Shown here: positions 53,698-62,944 of the stretch, one piece after another
Layout of the letters: every line of letters begins with the position of its first letter
Numbering within the stretch: the stretch's first letter is position 1
Source of the DNA: Marinobacter vulgaris
GTDB taxonomy: Bacteria > Pseudomonadota > Gammaproteobacteria > Pseudomonadales > Oleiphilaceae
DNA length: 64,000 bases
NCBI RefSeq assembly: GCF_003344045.1
Contig: NZ_QFWX01000003.1
Span: 496,001 to 560,000 of the forward strand
Reading direction: 5' to 3'
Notes under the pieces: generated by a model
Databases searched by the model: none
What the model was told of the DNA's origin: nothing
The model's input: only the letters and a program-made list of their open reading frames with translations
Made by a program: the position numbers and the translations under genes

Positions 53698-56600
53698 ATG
53701 ACCGATCGCAACACCCGCCTGCAACAACTCAAAAACGCTCTTGAAGAACGGATTGTCATTCTTGATGGCGGTATGGGAACCATGATCCAGAACCTGAAAC
53801 TGGACGAGGAAGCGTTCCGTGGCGAGCGATTTGCTGATTATGACCGGGAAGTCCAGGGCAATAACGATCTGCTGAACCTCACCCAGCCGGCCCTGCTCCG
53901 CAATATCCACGCGGACTACCTGGACGCCGGCGCGGATATTATAGAAACCAACACGTTCAACTCAACTCAACTGTCCCAGGCGGATTATGGTCTCGAGTCT
54001 ATTGCCAGAGAGCTGAACGTGGCGGCGGCAAAACTGGCACGCCAGATTGCTGATGAATTTACCGAACGCAACCCGGACAAGCCACGTTTCGTGGCTGGTG
54101 CCGTTGGGCCTACCTCACGAACAGCCTCCATTTCACCGGATGTAAACAACCCGGGTTACCGCAACGTTGATTTCCAGACCCTGGTGGATAACTACTACGA
54201 AGCGGTTGATGGACTGGTCGAGGGCGGCTGTGATCTGATCCTGATTGAAACCATCTTCGACACCCTGAATGCCAAGGCCGCCATTTACGGCATTCAGCAG
54301 TATTTTATCGACAGCGGTATCGAGCTGCCGATCATGATCTCCGGCACCATCACCGATGCTTCCGGTCGAACCCTGTCCGGCCAGACCACCGAGGCCTTCT
54401 GGAATTCCGTGGCCCATGCCAAACCCATTTCCGTGGGCCTGAACTGCGCCCTGGGTGCCGACGCGCTTCGCCCCTACGTGGAGGAACTCTCCAACAAGGC
54501 GGACACTTACGTCAGCGCCCATCCCAATGCCGGCCTGCCTAATGAGTTTGGCGAATACGACCAGACCCCGGAAGAGATGGCGGACATCATCGAGGAATTC
54601 GCCCGGGATGGCTTCCTGAATATCATTGGCGGTTGTTGCGGCTCCCGGCCTGACCATATCGAGGCCATCGCCAACGCGGTTTCCAAGTATCCGCCCCGTA
54701 AAATCCCCACGCCCAAGAAAGCGCTACGCCTGTCCGGCCTGGAGCCTTTCACCGGTGATGAAAACACCCTCTTTATCAATGTGGGTGAGCGTACAAACGT
54801 CACCGGGTCCAAACGTTTCCTGAGACTGATCAAGGAAGAGCAGTACGAGGAGGCGCTCAGTGTTGCCCGTGACCAGGTGGAAAACGGTGCCCAGATCATC
54901 GACATCAACATGGACGAGGGCATGCTGGATTCGAAGGAGGTCATGGTCACTTTCCTCAACCTGGTAGCCTCCGAACCTGACATTTCCCGCGTTCCGTTGA
55001 TGATCGACTCGTCCAAGTGGGATGTTATTGAGGCCGGCCTTCGCTGTATCCAGGGCAAGGCGGTGGTGAACTCCATCAGTCTGAAAGAAGGCGAGGAAGA
55101 ATTCCTCAAGCGCGCCCGGGATTGCATGCGCTACGGCGCCGCCGTGGTAGTCATGGCCTTCGACGAAGACGGCCAGGCCGACACCTATGAACGCAAAACA
55201 GAGATCTGCAAACGCTCCTACGACCTGCTTGTGGACATAGGTTTCAACGCCGCAGACATCATTTTCGATCCCAACGTTTTCGCCATTGCCACCGGCATTG
55301 AAGAGCACAACAACTACGCGGTGGATTACATCAACGCCAGTCGCTGGATTCGCGAGAAGCTGCCCCATGCCTCCATTTCCGGCGGTGTAAGCAATGTATC
55401 CTTCTCATTCCGCGGCAACGACGCAGTTCGGGAAGCCATTCATTCTGTGTTCCTGTATCACGCCATCAAAGCGGGCATGAACATGGGTATCGTCAATCCC
55501 GGGCAACTGGTGATCTACGACGAAATCGACCCGGAGCTGAAAGAGCTGGTCGAAGATGTGGTTCTTAACCGTCGCGACGACGCAACCGACCGGCTGCTTG
55601 AAATTGCCGAACGCTACCGCAGCAAAGGCGGAAAAACCCAGGAGGAAGACCTGGCCTGGCGGGAGTGGCCGGTCGAGAAACGGGTTGAGCACGCCCTGGT
55701 CAAGGGTATTACCAGCTACATCATCGACGACACGGAAGCCTGCCGTCAGCGGGCCGATCACCCTATTGAGGTGATTGAAGGCCCGCTCATGGACGGCATG
55801 AACGTGGTTGGCGATCTGTTCGGCGATGGGAAGATGTTTCTGCCCCAGGTGGTCAAAAGCGCCCGCGTCATGAAACAGGCGGTCGCCCACCTGATTCCGT
55901 ACATCGAGGCCGAAAAAACCGAGGAGCAGAAAGCCAAAGGCAAGATCCTGATGGCGACGGTCAAGGGCGACGTGCACGATATCGGCAAGAACATTGTTGG
56001 TGTGGTATTGCAGTGCAATAACTACGAAGTCATCGACATGGGCGTGATGGTGCCCTGCGACAAGATCCTGGAGACTGCGAAGAAAGAGAACGTGGATATC
56101 ATTGGTCTCAGTGGCCTGATTACTCCGTCGCTGGATGAGATGGTGCATGTAGCCAAGGAAATGCAGCGGCTGGATTTCCACATCCCGCTGATGATTGGTG
56201 GCGCCACCACCTCCAAGGCCCACACGGCAGTCAAGATCGAGCAGCATTACCGGAACGATATCGCCCTGTACGTATCGGACGCCTCCCGCTGCGTTAACGT
56301 GGCGTCCCAGCTGCTCAGCAAGACCGCGAAACCAGCACTGGTAGACGCTGCGCGAACCGAATACCACGACATCCGCGAACGCCGCAAGAACCGTGGTGAA
56401 CGCACCAAGCTGGTATCACTCCAGGAAGCTCGCGATCGGGCTCCCGAGCTCGACTTCAACAATTATGAGCCTCCCCGGCCAAGTTTTATCGGGGTCAGGT
56501 CTTTTGAAACCTACGACCTGGAAAAGCTGCTCGACTATGTCGACTGGACACCCTTCTTCATTTCCTGGGATATGTCGGGCAAATACCCGGCGATCTTCGA

Positions 56601-57396
56601 TGATCCCAAGCGGGGCGAAACTGCCAGGACACTTTTCGAAGACGCCCAGAAAATTCTGCGGCGAATGATCGACGAAAAGCGCGTTTCTGCAAAAGCCGTC
56701 ATCGGGTTCTGGCCAGCCAACCGGCGTGGCGACGACATTGTGCTCTACACTGACGAAAGTCGTCAGACGGAGCTCACCACCCTGCACCACCTGCGCCAGC
56801 AGGATGACAAGGCGCCAGGCAAGCCGATGATGGCGCTGTCAGATTTCGTGGCACCGGAGGGGGACGGCCCCTGCGATTATATTGGTGGTTTTGCAGTCAC
56901 CACCGGTATCGGGGCGGAAGAATTCTCTCTTGAGTTCAAGAATAACAACGACGACTACAATGCCATCATGGTGAAAGCGCTTGCCGACCGCCTGGCCGAG
57001 GCCTTCGCTGAGCATCTGCATGAACGGGTCAGGAAGGAGTTCTGGGGATACGCCAGCGACGAAACGCTGAAAAACGAGGATCTGATTCGCGAGCGCTACC
57101 AAGGCATCCGCCCGGCACCCGGCTATCCGGCCTGCCCGGATCATACCGAGAAGGCAGCCCTGTTTGAGCTGCTGAATGCTCCGGAGAACGCGGGACTGGA
57201 ACTGACCGAAAGCTTTGCCATGTTTCCCACGGCGGCTGTATCCGGATGGTACTTTTCCCACCCGGAATCAAAGTACTTCGCAGTGGGCAAGATTGGCGCA
57301 GACCAGGTTGAAGACTATGCTGAACGCAAGCAGATATCGAAAGCGGAGGCTGAACGCTGGCTGGCTCCCAGCCTCGCTTACGACCCGGCGGAATAA
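53698..57396 (+). CDS. metH: Cobalamin-dependent methionine synthase
   Basis: 1232 residues, full-length. Homocysteine domain (1-~330) with zinc ligands in GLNCALG and GGCCGSRP; pterin domain (~345-620) with [15 protein letters not shown]12 cap and binding domains (~645-900) with the His ligand in [11 protein letters not shown]; AdoMet reactivation domain (~905-1232) with [12 protein letters not shown]. It methylates homocysteine from methyltetrahydrofolate. No B12 riboswitch was recognised in the 195 nt upstream. Confidence 0.97.
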   Translation: MTDRNTRLQQLKNALEERIVILDGGMGTMIQNLKLDEEAFRGERFADYDREVQGNNDLLNLTQPALLRNIHADYLDAGADIIETNTFNSTQLSQADYGLESIARELNVAAAKLARQIADEFTERNPDKPRFVAGAVGPTSRTASISPDVNNPGYRNVDFQTLVDNYYEAVDGLVEGGCDLILIETIFDTLNAKAAIYGIQQYFIDSGIELPIMISGTITDASGRTLSGQTTEAFWNSVAHAKPISVGLNCALGADALRPYVEELSNKADTYVSAHPNAGLPNEFGEYDQTPEEMADIIEEFARDGFLNIIGGCCGSRPDHIEAIANAVSKYPPRKIPTPKKALRLSGLEPFTGDENTLFINVGERTNVTGSKRFLRLIKEEQYEEALSVARDQVENGAQIIDINMDEGMLDSKEVMVTFLNLVASEPDISRVPLMIDSSKWDVIEAGLRCIQGKAVVNSISLKEGEEEFLKRARDCMRYGAAVVVMAFDEDGQADTYERKTEICKRSYDLLVDIGFNAADIIFDPNVFAIATGIEEHNNYAVDYINASRWIREKLPHASISGGVSNVSFSFRGNDAVREAIHSVFLYHAIKAGMNMGIVNPGQLVIYDEIDPELKELVEDVVLNRRDDATDRLLEIAERYRSKGGKTQEEDLAWREWPVEKRVEHALVKGITSYIIDDTEACRQRADHPIEVIEGPLMDGMNVVGDLFGDGKMFLPQVVKSARVMKQAVAHLIPYIEAEKTEEQKAKGKILMATVKGDVHDIGKNIVGVVLQCNNYEVIDMGVMVPCDKILETAKKENVDIIGLSGLITPSLDEMVHVAKEMQRLDFHIPLMIGGATTSKAHTAVKIEQHYRNDIALYVSDASRCVNVASQLLSKTAKPALVDAARTEYHDIRERRKNRGERTKLVSLQEARDRAPELDFNNYEPPRPSFIGVRSFETYDLEKLLDYVDWTPFFISWDMSGKYPAIFDDPKRGETARTLFEDAQKILRRMIDEKRVSAKAVIGFWPANRRGDDIVLYTDESRQTELTTLHHLRQQDDKAPGKPMMALSDFVAPEGDGPCDYIGGFAVTTGIGAEEFSLEFKNNNDDYNAIMVKALADRLAEAFAEHLHERVRKEFWGYASDETLKNEDLIRERYQGIRPAPGYPACPDHTEKAALFELLNAPENAGLELTESFAMFPTAAVSGWYFSHPESKYFAVGKIGADQVEDYAERKQISKAEAERWLAPSLAYDPAE

Positions 57397-57435
57397 CACC
57401 GCCGGCAATCCAACACTGATTAGCTGGAAGGTAGT

Positions 57436-57672
57436 ATGGCCGAGAGACAGGACAACAGAAGAAAGCCCGCCAATTCTAAAAAAGGACCGGGCGTGCTCAA
57501 AGTCATGCAGAGCATCCTCGCGGGCGCACTGGGAGTGCAGTCCGACAAGCGCCGGGAGGAAGATTTCTCGAGCCACAGTCCCTGGCCCTATATTATCGCC
57601 GGTATCCTGTTCACCGCCGGTTTTGTCGTTACTCTGATCGTCGTGGTCAAGGTGGTGCTTTCCGGTCAATAG
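57436..57672 (+). CDS. DUF2970 small membrane protein
   Basis: 78 residues, with GVLKVMQSILAGALGVQSD near the start and one C-terminal helix (YIIAGILFTAGFVVTLIVVVKVVL), the DUF2970 layout. Function unknown. It begins 39 nt after metH and its stop lies 3 nt from the convergent 34-codon gene. Confidence 0.86.
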   Translation: MAERQDNRRKPANSKKGPGVLKVMQSILAGALGVQSDKRREEDFSSHSPWPYIIAGILFTAGFVVTLIVVVKVVLSGQ

Positions 57673-57675
57673 GGA

Positions 57676-57780
57676 CTATTGGCCGGACACCCAGATGACT
57701 GCAAAGGCAACGACAAGAACAATCAGCAGTACGGCTGCAACTGCATCGGCCTGGCTATCTGTTCGCGTTATCTTCTTCAT
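57676..57780 (-). CDS. 34-residue single-helix membrane protein
   Basis: ATG at 57780 (minus strand), TAG at 57676-57678, GGGGAAAG 3 nt or so upstream. Begins MKKITRTDSQADAVAAV, then a strongly hydrophobic stretch (LLIVLVVAFAVIWV) and a polar end SGQ. The basic N-terminus and single helix predict an inner-membrane peptide. The stop codons of this gene and DUF2970 are 3 nt apart. No family recognised. Confidence 0.6.
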   Translation of the reverse strand: MKKITRTDSQADAVAAVLLIVLVVAFAVIWVSGQ

Positions 57781-58000
57781 ACTCTTTCCCCGCTATGTTG
57801 TTGTCTGTTTTTTCAAGCACGCCTTTCTAAATCTAGGCTGAAATGTGCTATCCGTCCAGCAATATCTCCCTTTCTATATCACTCAAATCGATAACCATAT
57901 TTTGAAATAATCATTTTAAGAATAACGGCGCAGTGATATTCTCCTTCGCAAGAACAGGCTCCAAAGCCCTATTTCCAGCGTTTCAGCAAGGCGTTCCACT

Positions 58001-59653
58001 ATGTATGTTTACGACGAGCACGATCGGCAGATGGCTGCCGAGCGGGTTGAACAATTCCGGGACCAGACCCAAAGGGCCCTGGCTGGTGAGCTGCGTGAAG
58101 ACGAGTTTCTTCCCCTGCGGCTTCAGAACGGATTGTATGTACAGCGTCTTGCGCCGATGTTGCGTATCGCCGTTCCCTACGGAATGCTCCGATCCACACA
58201 GCTGCGCCGGTTAGCTCGCATAACGCGGGACTATGACAAAGGTTACGCCCACTTTACAACACGCCAGAATGTCCAGCTCAACTGGCCTGAGATTAAAGAC
58301 GTGCCGGACATACTGGCAGAACTGGCAGAAGTGGAAATGCACGCCAATCAGACCAGCGGCAACTGCATTCGCAACACCACAACCGATCAGTTTTCCGGTG
58401 TGCAGGCAGATGAAATAGCCGATCCTCGCCCGTACTGCGAGATCATCCGGCAATGGTCGACCTTCCATCCGGAGTTTGCCTTTCTGCCCCGCAAATTCAA
58501 AGTGGCGGTGAACGCGTCCGAACATACTGACCGCGCTGCCATCCAGGTTCACGACATTGGCCTGCAGATGGTTCGTAACGATCAGGGCGAGCTTGGCTTC
58601 CGGGTACACGTTGGCGGTGGTCTCGGTCGCACCCCCATGGTCGGCCCGGTGAGTCGTGAATTCCTGCCGGAGCTGGACCTTCTGACTTACCTGGAAGCTG
58701 TCTTGCGTGTCTATAACCGCTATGGCCGCCGCGACAACAAATTCAAAGCCCGCATCAAGATCCTGGTGAAGGCTCTGACTCCGGAAGGCTTTGCGGCGAA
58801 AGTGGAAGATGAATGGTCCCACATCAAGGACTCTCCCACCCGCCTGACCCCGGAAGCCATCAGCCAGTTCCAGGGCTACTTTACTGAGCCGGACTACCAG
58901 CCAATTCCGGAGGTTACGGAAACCCTGGCGGGCCAACGCTTTGAAAACCGCGAGTTTGACCAGTGGATCAGCCACAATGTGGACACCCACAAGAAGCCGG
59001 GATACGCCATTGTGTCCCTGACCATGAAAAAGACCGGTACGCCTCCGGGGGACGTCAGTGATCGTCAGTTGGAGCAGATTGCAGATCTGGCTGACCGGTA
59101 CAGCTTTGGTGAAGTGCGGGTTACCCATCAGCAGAACGTGGTATTGGCGGACGTCCGAAAGGACGAGTTGTTCGAGCTTTGGCAGGCCGTCACTCCGATG
59201 GGTTTTGGCACCGCGAACCTGAACACCCTGACAGATGTGATTTGCTGCCCTGGCGGCGATTACTGTGCCCTGGCCAACGCCAAATCCATACCCGTCGCCG
59301 AGTCTATCCAGCGCCAGTTTGACGATATGGATTACCTGTACGACATCGGCAATATTGACCTGAATATCTCGGGCTGTATGAACGCGTGTGGTCACCACCA
59401 TGTGGGCAACATTGGTGTACTGGGTGTCGACAAGAAAGGCCAGGAGTTCTACCAGATCAGTCTGGGCGGCTCATCCCATCACGATGCTGCCATCGGCAAG
59501 ATTCTGGGACCATCGTTTGCCCGGGATGATATGCCCGAAGTGATTCAGAAAATCATTAATGTGTACGTCGACAACCGGACAGAGGAAGAGCCCTTTCTGG
59601 ACACGTACCGCCGTATTGGCATTGAGCCATTCAAGGAGCGGGTTTATGCCTGA
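58001..59653 (+). CDS. cysI: Sulfite reductase haemoprotein subunit
   Basis: 550 residues. The two half-repeats of the sulfite/nitrite reductase family are present (TRQNVQLNW near residue 88 and THQQNVVLAD near 375). Cluster/siroheme cysteines lie in CCPGGDYCALA (~425) and CMNACGHH (~465). The family reduces sulfite to sulfide in cysteine synthesis. Length and context (DUF934 gene overlapping) match the Pseudomonas CysI. Confidence 0.92.
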   Translation: MYVYDEHDRQMAAERVEQFRDQTQRALAGELREDEFLPLRLQNGLYVQRLAPMLRIAVPYGMLRSTQLRRLARITRDYDKGYAHFTTRQNVQLNWPEIKDVPDILAELAEVEMHANQTSGNCIRNTTTDQFSGVQADEIADPRPYCEIIRQWSTFHPEFAFLPRKFKVAVNASEHTDRAAIQVHDIGLQMVRNDQGELGFRVHVGGGLGRTPMVGPVSREFLPELDLLTYLEAVLRVYNRYGRRDNKFKARIKILVKALTPEGFAAKVEDEWSHIKDSPTRLTPEAISQFQGYFTEPDYQPIPEVTETLAGQRFENREFDQWISHNVDTHKKPGYAIVSLTMKKTGTPPGDVSDRQLEQIADLADRYSFGEVRVTHQQNVVLADVRKDELFELWQAVTPMGFGTANLNTLTDVICCPGGDYCALANAKSIPVAESIQRQFDDMDYLYDIGNIDLNISGCMNACGHHHVGNIGVLGVDKKGQEFYQISLGGSSHHDAAIGKILGPSFARDDMPEVIQKIINVYVDNRTEEEPFLDTYRRIGIEPFKERVYA

Positions 59654-60149
59654 TTTGATTACCAGCGACGGTAGTATCCGTCACGACGAATGGGTTGTGG
59701 TTCCCAGACCGGCTGATGGAGAGTCTCTGGATGTCCCGCACCAGCCTGCACTGATTCCCGCCGATCTCTGGTTGGCGGGCAAGGAGCACTTCGAAGACCG
59801 CGATGACATCGGGGTCTGGCTTGATAGTCACGAGGAGCCGGAGATTCTGGCCGGGGTTGCCAATGAGCTTCCGGTGATTGCGGTGAACTTTCCTAAGTTC
59901 AGTGATGGTCGTGGTTACAGTATTGCCCGGATTCTGCGTGAGCGGCTGCACTACCGCCATGAGCTCAGGGCCGTGGGAGATGTGTTGCTGGATCAGCTGC
60001 AGTTCATGAAGCGCTGTGGTTTTGATACCTACGTGCTGCGCGGGGATAAGGACATCAACAAGGCAGCGCGTTGCCTGAATTTCTTTACCCAGGGTTATCA
60101 GGCGGCCACGGATACAGATGTCCCCCTGTTCCGCCGCCGGGCGTCCTGA
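59646..60149 (+). CDS. DUF934 family protein
   Basis: 167 residues from ATG 59646, which overlaps cysI by 8 nt and has AAGGAG upstream. VNFPKFSDGRGYSIARILRERL is the diagnostic DUF934 stretch. The family is nearly always beside sulfite-reductase genes and is thought to be an oxidoreductase or assembly partner in sulfate assimilation; direct evidence is lacking. Confidence 0.9.
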   Translation: MPDLITSDGSIRHDEWVVVPRPADGESLDVPHQPALIPADLWLAGKEHFEDRDDIGVWLDSHEEPEILAGVANELPVIAVNFPKFSDGRGYSIARILRERLHYRHELRAVGDVLLDQLQFMKRCGFDTYVLRGDKDINKAARCLNFFTQGYQAATDTDVPLFRRRAS

Positions 60150-60169
60150 TTCCTACTCCCAACGTCAAC

Positions 60170-60205
60170 CGTAGGTCGAATTTCGCTGCGCTCTATCGAC
60201 CTACG
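60170..60205. repeat. REP-like extragenic palindrome
   Basis: CGTAGGTCGA (60170-60179) and TCGACCTACG (60196-60205), perfect 10-bp arms around a 16-nt loop with TTCGCTGCGC. Similar GTAGGTCG...-type palindromes are dispersed in many proteobacterial genomes. It may also end transcription of the cysI operon. Confidence 0.6.
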
Positions 60206-60262
60206 TTTGAGCAACGATTGTGTAGTCGGACAATGTCCTGCCCGACCACAAATCGCTACTCA

Positions 60263-61261
60263 TTATCTTGAATGATCGAGAACAATCTTCCCTGAAGACT
60301 CCCCTTTCAGAAACGCTTTCAACGCCGCATCCAGCTCACTACGCCCAATATCACGGGCAGACGCTTCCGTTTTCTTGCACGCCCATTCACCGGCAAACTT
60401 GTCCCATACCGCCTGCTTCTCAGCCATCGGAATCTCCACCGAATCCACGCCCAGCAGGTTGTTTCCCCTGAGGATAAACGGCAGCACGGTGGTTTCCAGT
60501 TGCGGGCCGGCCACGAGACCGCAACAGGACACAGAGCCGCCCGGGTGGATCTGCTTCAGCAGTTCTGCCAAAGGGCCACCGCCTACGGTATCGACAGCGT
60601 TTGCGAAGGCAGGTTTGAGCATGGGTTTCTTTTCGGTAGCCAACGCCTCACGACCCAGGATTTCTGTAGCGCCCAGATTCTTGAGCACTTCTGCCTGGTC
60701 CTGCTTGCCGCTGATAGCGACTACTTCGAAGCCGAGGTTAGCCAAAAGCTCGACGGCCACACTGCCTACCGCACCACTGGCGCCACTGACCGCGACTTTG
60801 CCCTGCTCGGGACTCGCACCCATGGTCAGCAGTTTTTTCACGCTCAGGCCGGCTGTCAGGCCGGCAGTGCCATAGATCATGGCGGTACGTGCATCCCAAC
60901 CCTGGGGCATCGCCACACACCAGTCTGCTGGTACGCGGATGTATTCGCCAAAACCACCGTCCGTGTTCATGCCAAGGTCGTAGCCCGTGACCAATACCAT
61001 GTCGCCGGCAGAGAAAGGGCCAGCAGTGGCTTCCACCACTTCTCCGGCGGCATCAATACCCGGTGTGTGGGGGAATTTACGGGTAACGCCCTTGTTCCCG
61101 GAGGCGGACAGGGCGTCCTTGTAGTTAAGGGAAGAATGGCTGACTCGGATCAGAACGTCATTCTCGGGCAGGTCCGATACGTGCAGTGTCTGTTCCGAAC
61201 CAACGTACTCGCCATCCTGTTCCTGAACACGCCATGCCTTGAACTCGGTGTCATTTGTCAT
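60263..61261 (-). CDS. acuI: Zinc-independent MDR oxidoreductase, acrylyl-CoA reductase-like
   Basis: 332 residues. Medium-chain dehydrogenase fold: SHSSLNYKDALSASG and NKGVTRKFPHTPGIDAAGEV are the signature of the YhdH/AcuI group; cofactor motif VSGASGAVGSVAVELL near residue 150. AcuI uses NADPH to reduce acrylyl-CoA, a toxic product of DMSP breakdown in marine bacteria. The E. coli homologue is YhdH. The exact substrate here is inferred. Confidence 0.9.
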   Translation of the reverse strand: MTNDTEFKAWRVQEQDGEYVGSEQTLHVSDLPENDVLIRVSHSSLNYKDALSASGNKGVTRKFPHTPGIDAAGEVVEATAGPFSAGDMVLVTGYDLGMNTDGGFGEYIRVPADWCVAMPQGWDARTAMIYGTAGLTAGLSVKKLLTMGASPEQGKVAVSGASGAVGSVAVELLANLGFEVVAISGKQDQAEVLKNLGATEILGREALATEKKPMLKPAFANAVDTVGGGPLAELLKQIHPGGSVSCCGLVAGPQLETTVLPFILRGNNLLGVDSVEIPMAEKQAVWDKFAGEWACKKTEASARDIGRSELDAALKAFLKGESSGKIVLDHSR

Positions 61262-61286
61262 GATGTTTTCCCCGTTGTTATTGGCT

Positions 61287-62351
61287 CTACTGGATTTTCT
61301 GATTGCGGAACGCGCTCAGTACCCGCCATACGGTGTGCTCAAGTGCCGCACTGGTGGCCAGGCCGAGCTTTTCCGGTAGTGTGCGCTTGCGTTGATAACT
61401 TACCGAGATTACGTCGGCACGGTCACAGGCTTCAATGAGAAATTCGTCGGAGGTTTTGATTTCGTCGATCAGATTGACCTCAAGGGCCCGCCGGCCAAAC
61501 CATATATCCCCGTTGGCGACGGCGGCCATGTCCAGCCCGGGGCGACGCTCCCCGACATACTCCTTGAACAGAACGTGGGTATCTTCAAGATCCTCCAGGA
61601 ACTTCGCCCTGCCCTTCTCGGTGTTTTCCCCAAAAATGGTCATGGTCCGTTTGTGCTCTCCGGCAGTGAGAACCTCGAAATCCACATCGTTTTTCTTCAG
61701 GAACCGATGGAAGTTCGGCAACTGGGCGACAACGCCAATGGAGCCCAGAATGGCAAACGGCGACGCCACGATGCGATCCGCAACACAGGCCATCATATAA
61801 CCGCCGCTGGCGGCCACCTTGTCAACACACGCAGTCAGTTTGATACCCTTTGCGCGAATGCGGTCCAGCTGTGCCGCCGCGAGACCATAGGAGTGCACCA
61901 GGCCACCGCCACTTTCCAAGCGGATGACCACTTCATCGGTTTGCGGTTCCGCTACGCTGAGCACGGCAGTGATCGACCTGCGCAGAGAATCAGTGTCGCT
62001 GGCCTTGATATCGCCATCGAAATCCAGCACATAGACCTTGGGCTTGGCCTCTTCCTCGGCGTCACCCGCTTTGCGCTTGGCCTTGGCGGCCTTCGCTTTT
62101 GCTTTTTCTGCTTTCTTGCGGGCTTTTTCAAAGATTTTGTGCTCGGCGTCGCTGCGCAGCTTTTCCTGAAGCGCATCCTTCAGCTTGCGGTATTTTTCAT
62201 TGAGTTTGCGAACCCGCAGTTCGCCATCGCCACCGTGATCATCCTTTTCTTTCTGTGCCGCGGACATAATCACCGAAATGACAACAATCAGAGCCACTAC
62301 CAGGGTGACCGTTTTCGCAATGAACAAACCGAACTCTGTCAGAAATTCCAA
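61287..62351 (-). CDS. sohB: Protease SohB (S49 signal-peptide-peptidase family)
   Basis: 354 residues from TTG 62351 (GGAG 8 nt upstream; start LEFLTEFGLFIAKTVT). One N-terminal helix, a charged coiled region rich in Lys/Ala (residues ~75-105), then an S49 domain: KVYVLDFDGDI, RLESGGGLVHSYG, the nucleophile in DKVAASGGYMMAC and a Lys in EHKRTMTIFG. It is likely a membrane-bound periplasmic or cytosolic peptidase. The downstream acuI starts 25 nt from the stop. Confidence 0.9.
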   Translation of the reverse strand: MEFLTEFGLFIAKTVTLVVALIVVISVIMSAAQKEKDDHGGDGELRVRKLNEKYRKLKDALQEKLRSDAEHKIFEKARKKAEKAKAKAAKAKRKAGDAEEEAKPKVYVLDFDGDIKASDTDSLRRSITAVLSVAEPQTDEVVIRLESGGGLVHSYGLAAAQLDRIRAKGIKLTACVDKVAASGGYMMACVADRIVASPFAILGSIGVVAQLPNFHRFLKKNDVDFEVLTAGEHKRTMTIFGENTEKGRAKFLEDLEDTHVLFKEYVGERRPGLDMAAVANGDIWFGRRALEVNLIDEIKTSDEFLIEACDRADVISVSYQRKRTLPEKLGLATSAALEHTVWRVLSAFRNQKIQ

Positions 62352-62548
62352 GTTGCTTCTCCAGGGTGATTCTTTAGCGCTCGATTGTAACTGAGGCGCC
62401 CAGAGGTACAACCCATCCCCTTAATAAAGAAAATTAAAACAAGCGTTCGATCGAGCTTGACAGCGCTATTGTCTCACCCTAAAGTCGATTGCTACGTCGG
62501 CTCGCCCGCCGTCAATACGCCAAGACAAACACCAATAAGGGTAAACTA

Positions 62549-62863
62549 ATGTCTGTAGCTCAAATCTTTGAAAAGCTTGAACAGAATTTCAACGCAGACG
62601 CCGCTGAAGGGCTTGACCTGGTATTCCAGTTCGATATCGAAGACGACAAGACCTACCACGTCATTATCAAGGATGGCACCTGCAAGGCGGTCGAAGGTGC
62701 CCACGACGATCCTTCTGTCACGCTGATCATGAATTCCGAAACCCTTAAAGGCATCGTGTCAGGCGAAACCGATGGCATGCAGGCGTTCATGGCCGGCCAG
62801 TTGCGCGCCGAAGGCGACATGATGCTGGCAACCAAACTGGGCGAACTGTTCAACATGGGCTGA
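62549..62863 (+). CDS. SCP2 sterol-binding domain protein
   Basis: 104 residues from ATG 62549, with AAGG 9 nt upstream. It has the single-domain SCP2 pattern: FQFDIEDDKTYHVIIKDG, DPSVTLIMNSETLKGIV and GQLRAEGDMMLATKLGELF. SCP2 domains bind lipids or fatty acyl-CoA; this is a free-standing cytosolic protein. The divergent neighbour is sohB. Confidence 0.9.
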   Translation: MSVAQIFEKLEQNFNADAAEGLDLVFQFDIEDDKTYHVIIKDGTCKAVEGAHDDPSVTLIMNSETLKGIVSGETDGMQAFMAGQLRAEGDMMLATKLGELFNMG

Positions 62864-62883
62864 ACGCCTTTTGGACCAGCCCA

Positions 62884-62921
62884 CAAAAAACCCCTGCACG
62901 CGCTCGCGGCAGGGGTTTTTG
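62884..62921. terminator. Bidirectional terminator
   Basis: CAAAAACCCCTGC-type arm, loop, GCAGGGGTTTTTG: a strong hairpin with A and T runs between the convergent SCP2 and ChpA-like genes. Confidence 0.9.
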
Positions 62922-62944
62922 TATCAGGTCCCCGGTAGACTGGC

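Noticed and set aside
55405-56367. 320-codon open frame on the minus strand
   Set aside because: Antisense shadow inside metH.
58211-59401. 396-codon open frame on the minus strand
   Set aside because: Antisense shadow of cysI; no family features.
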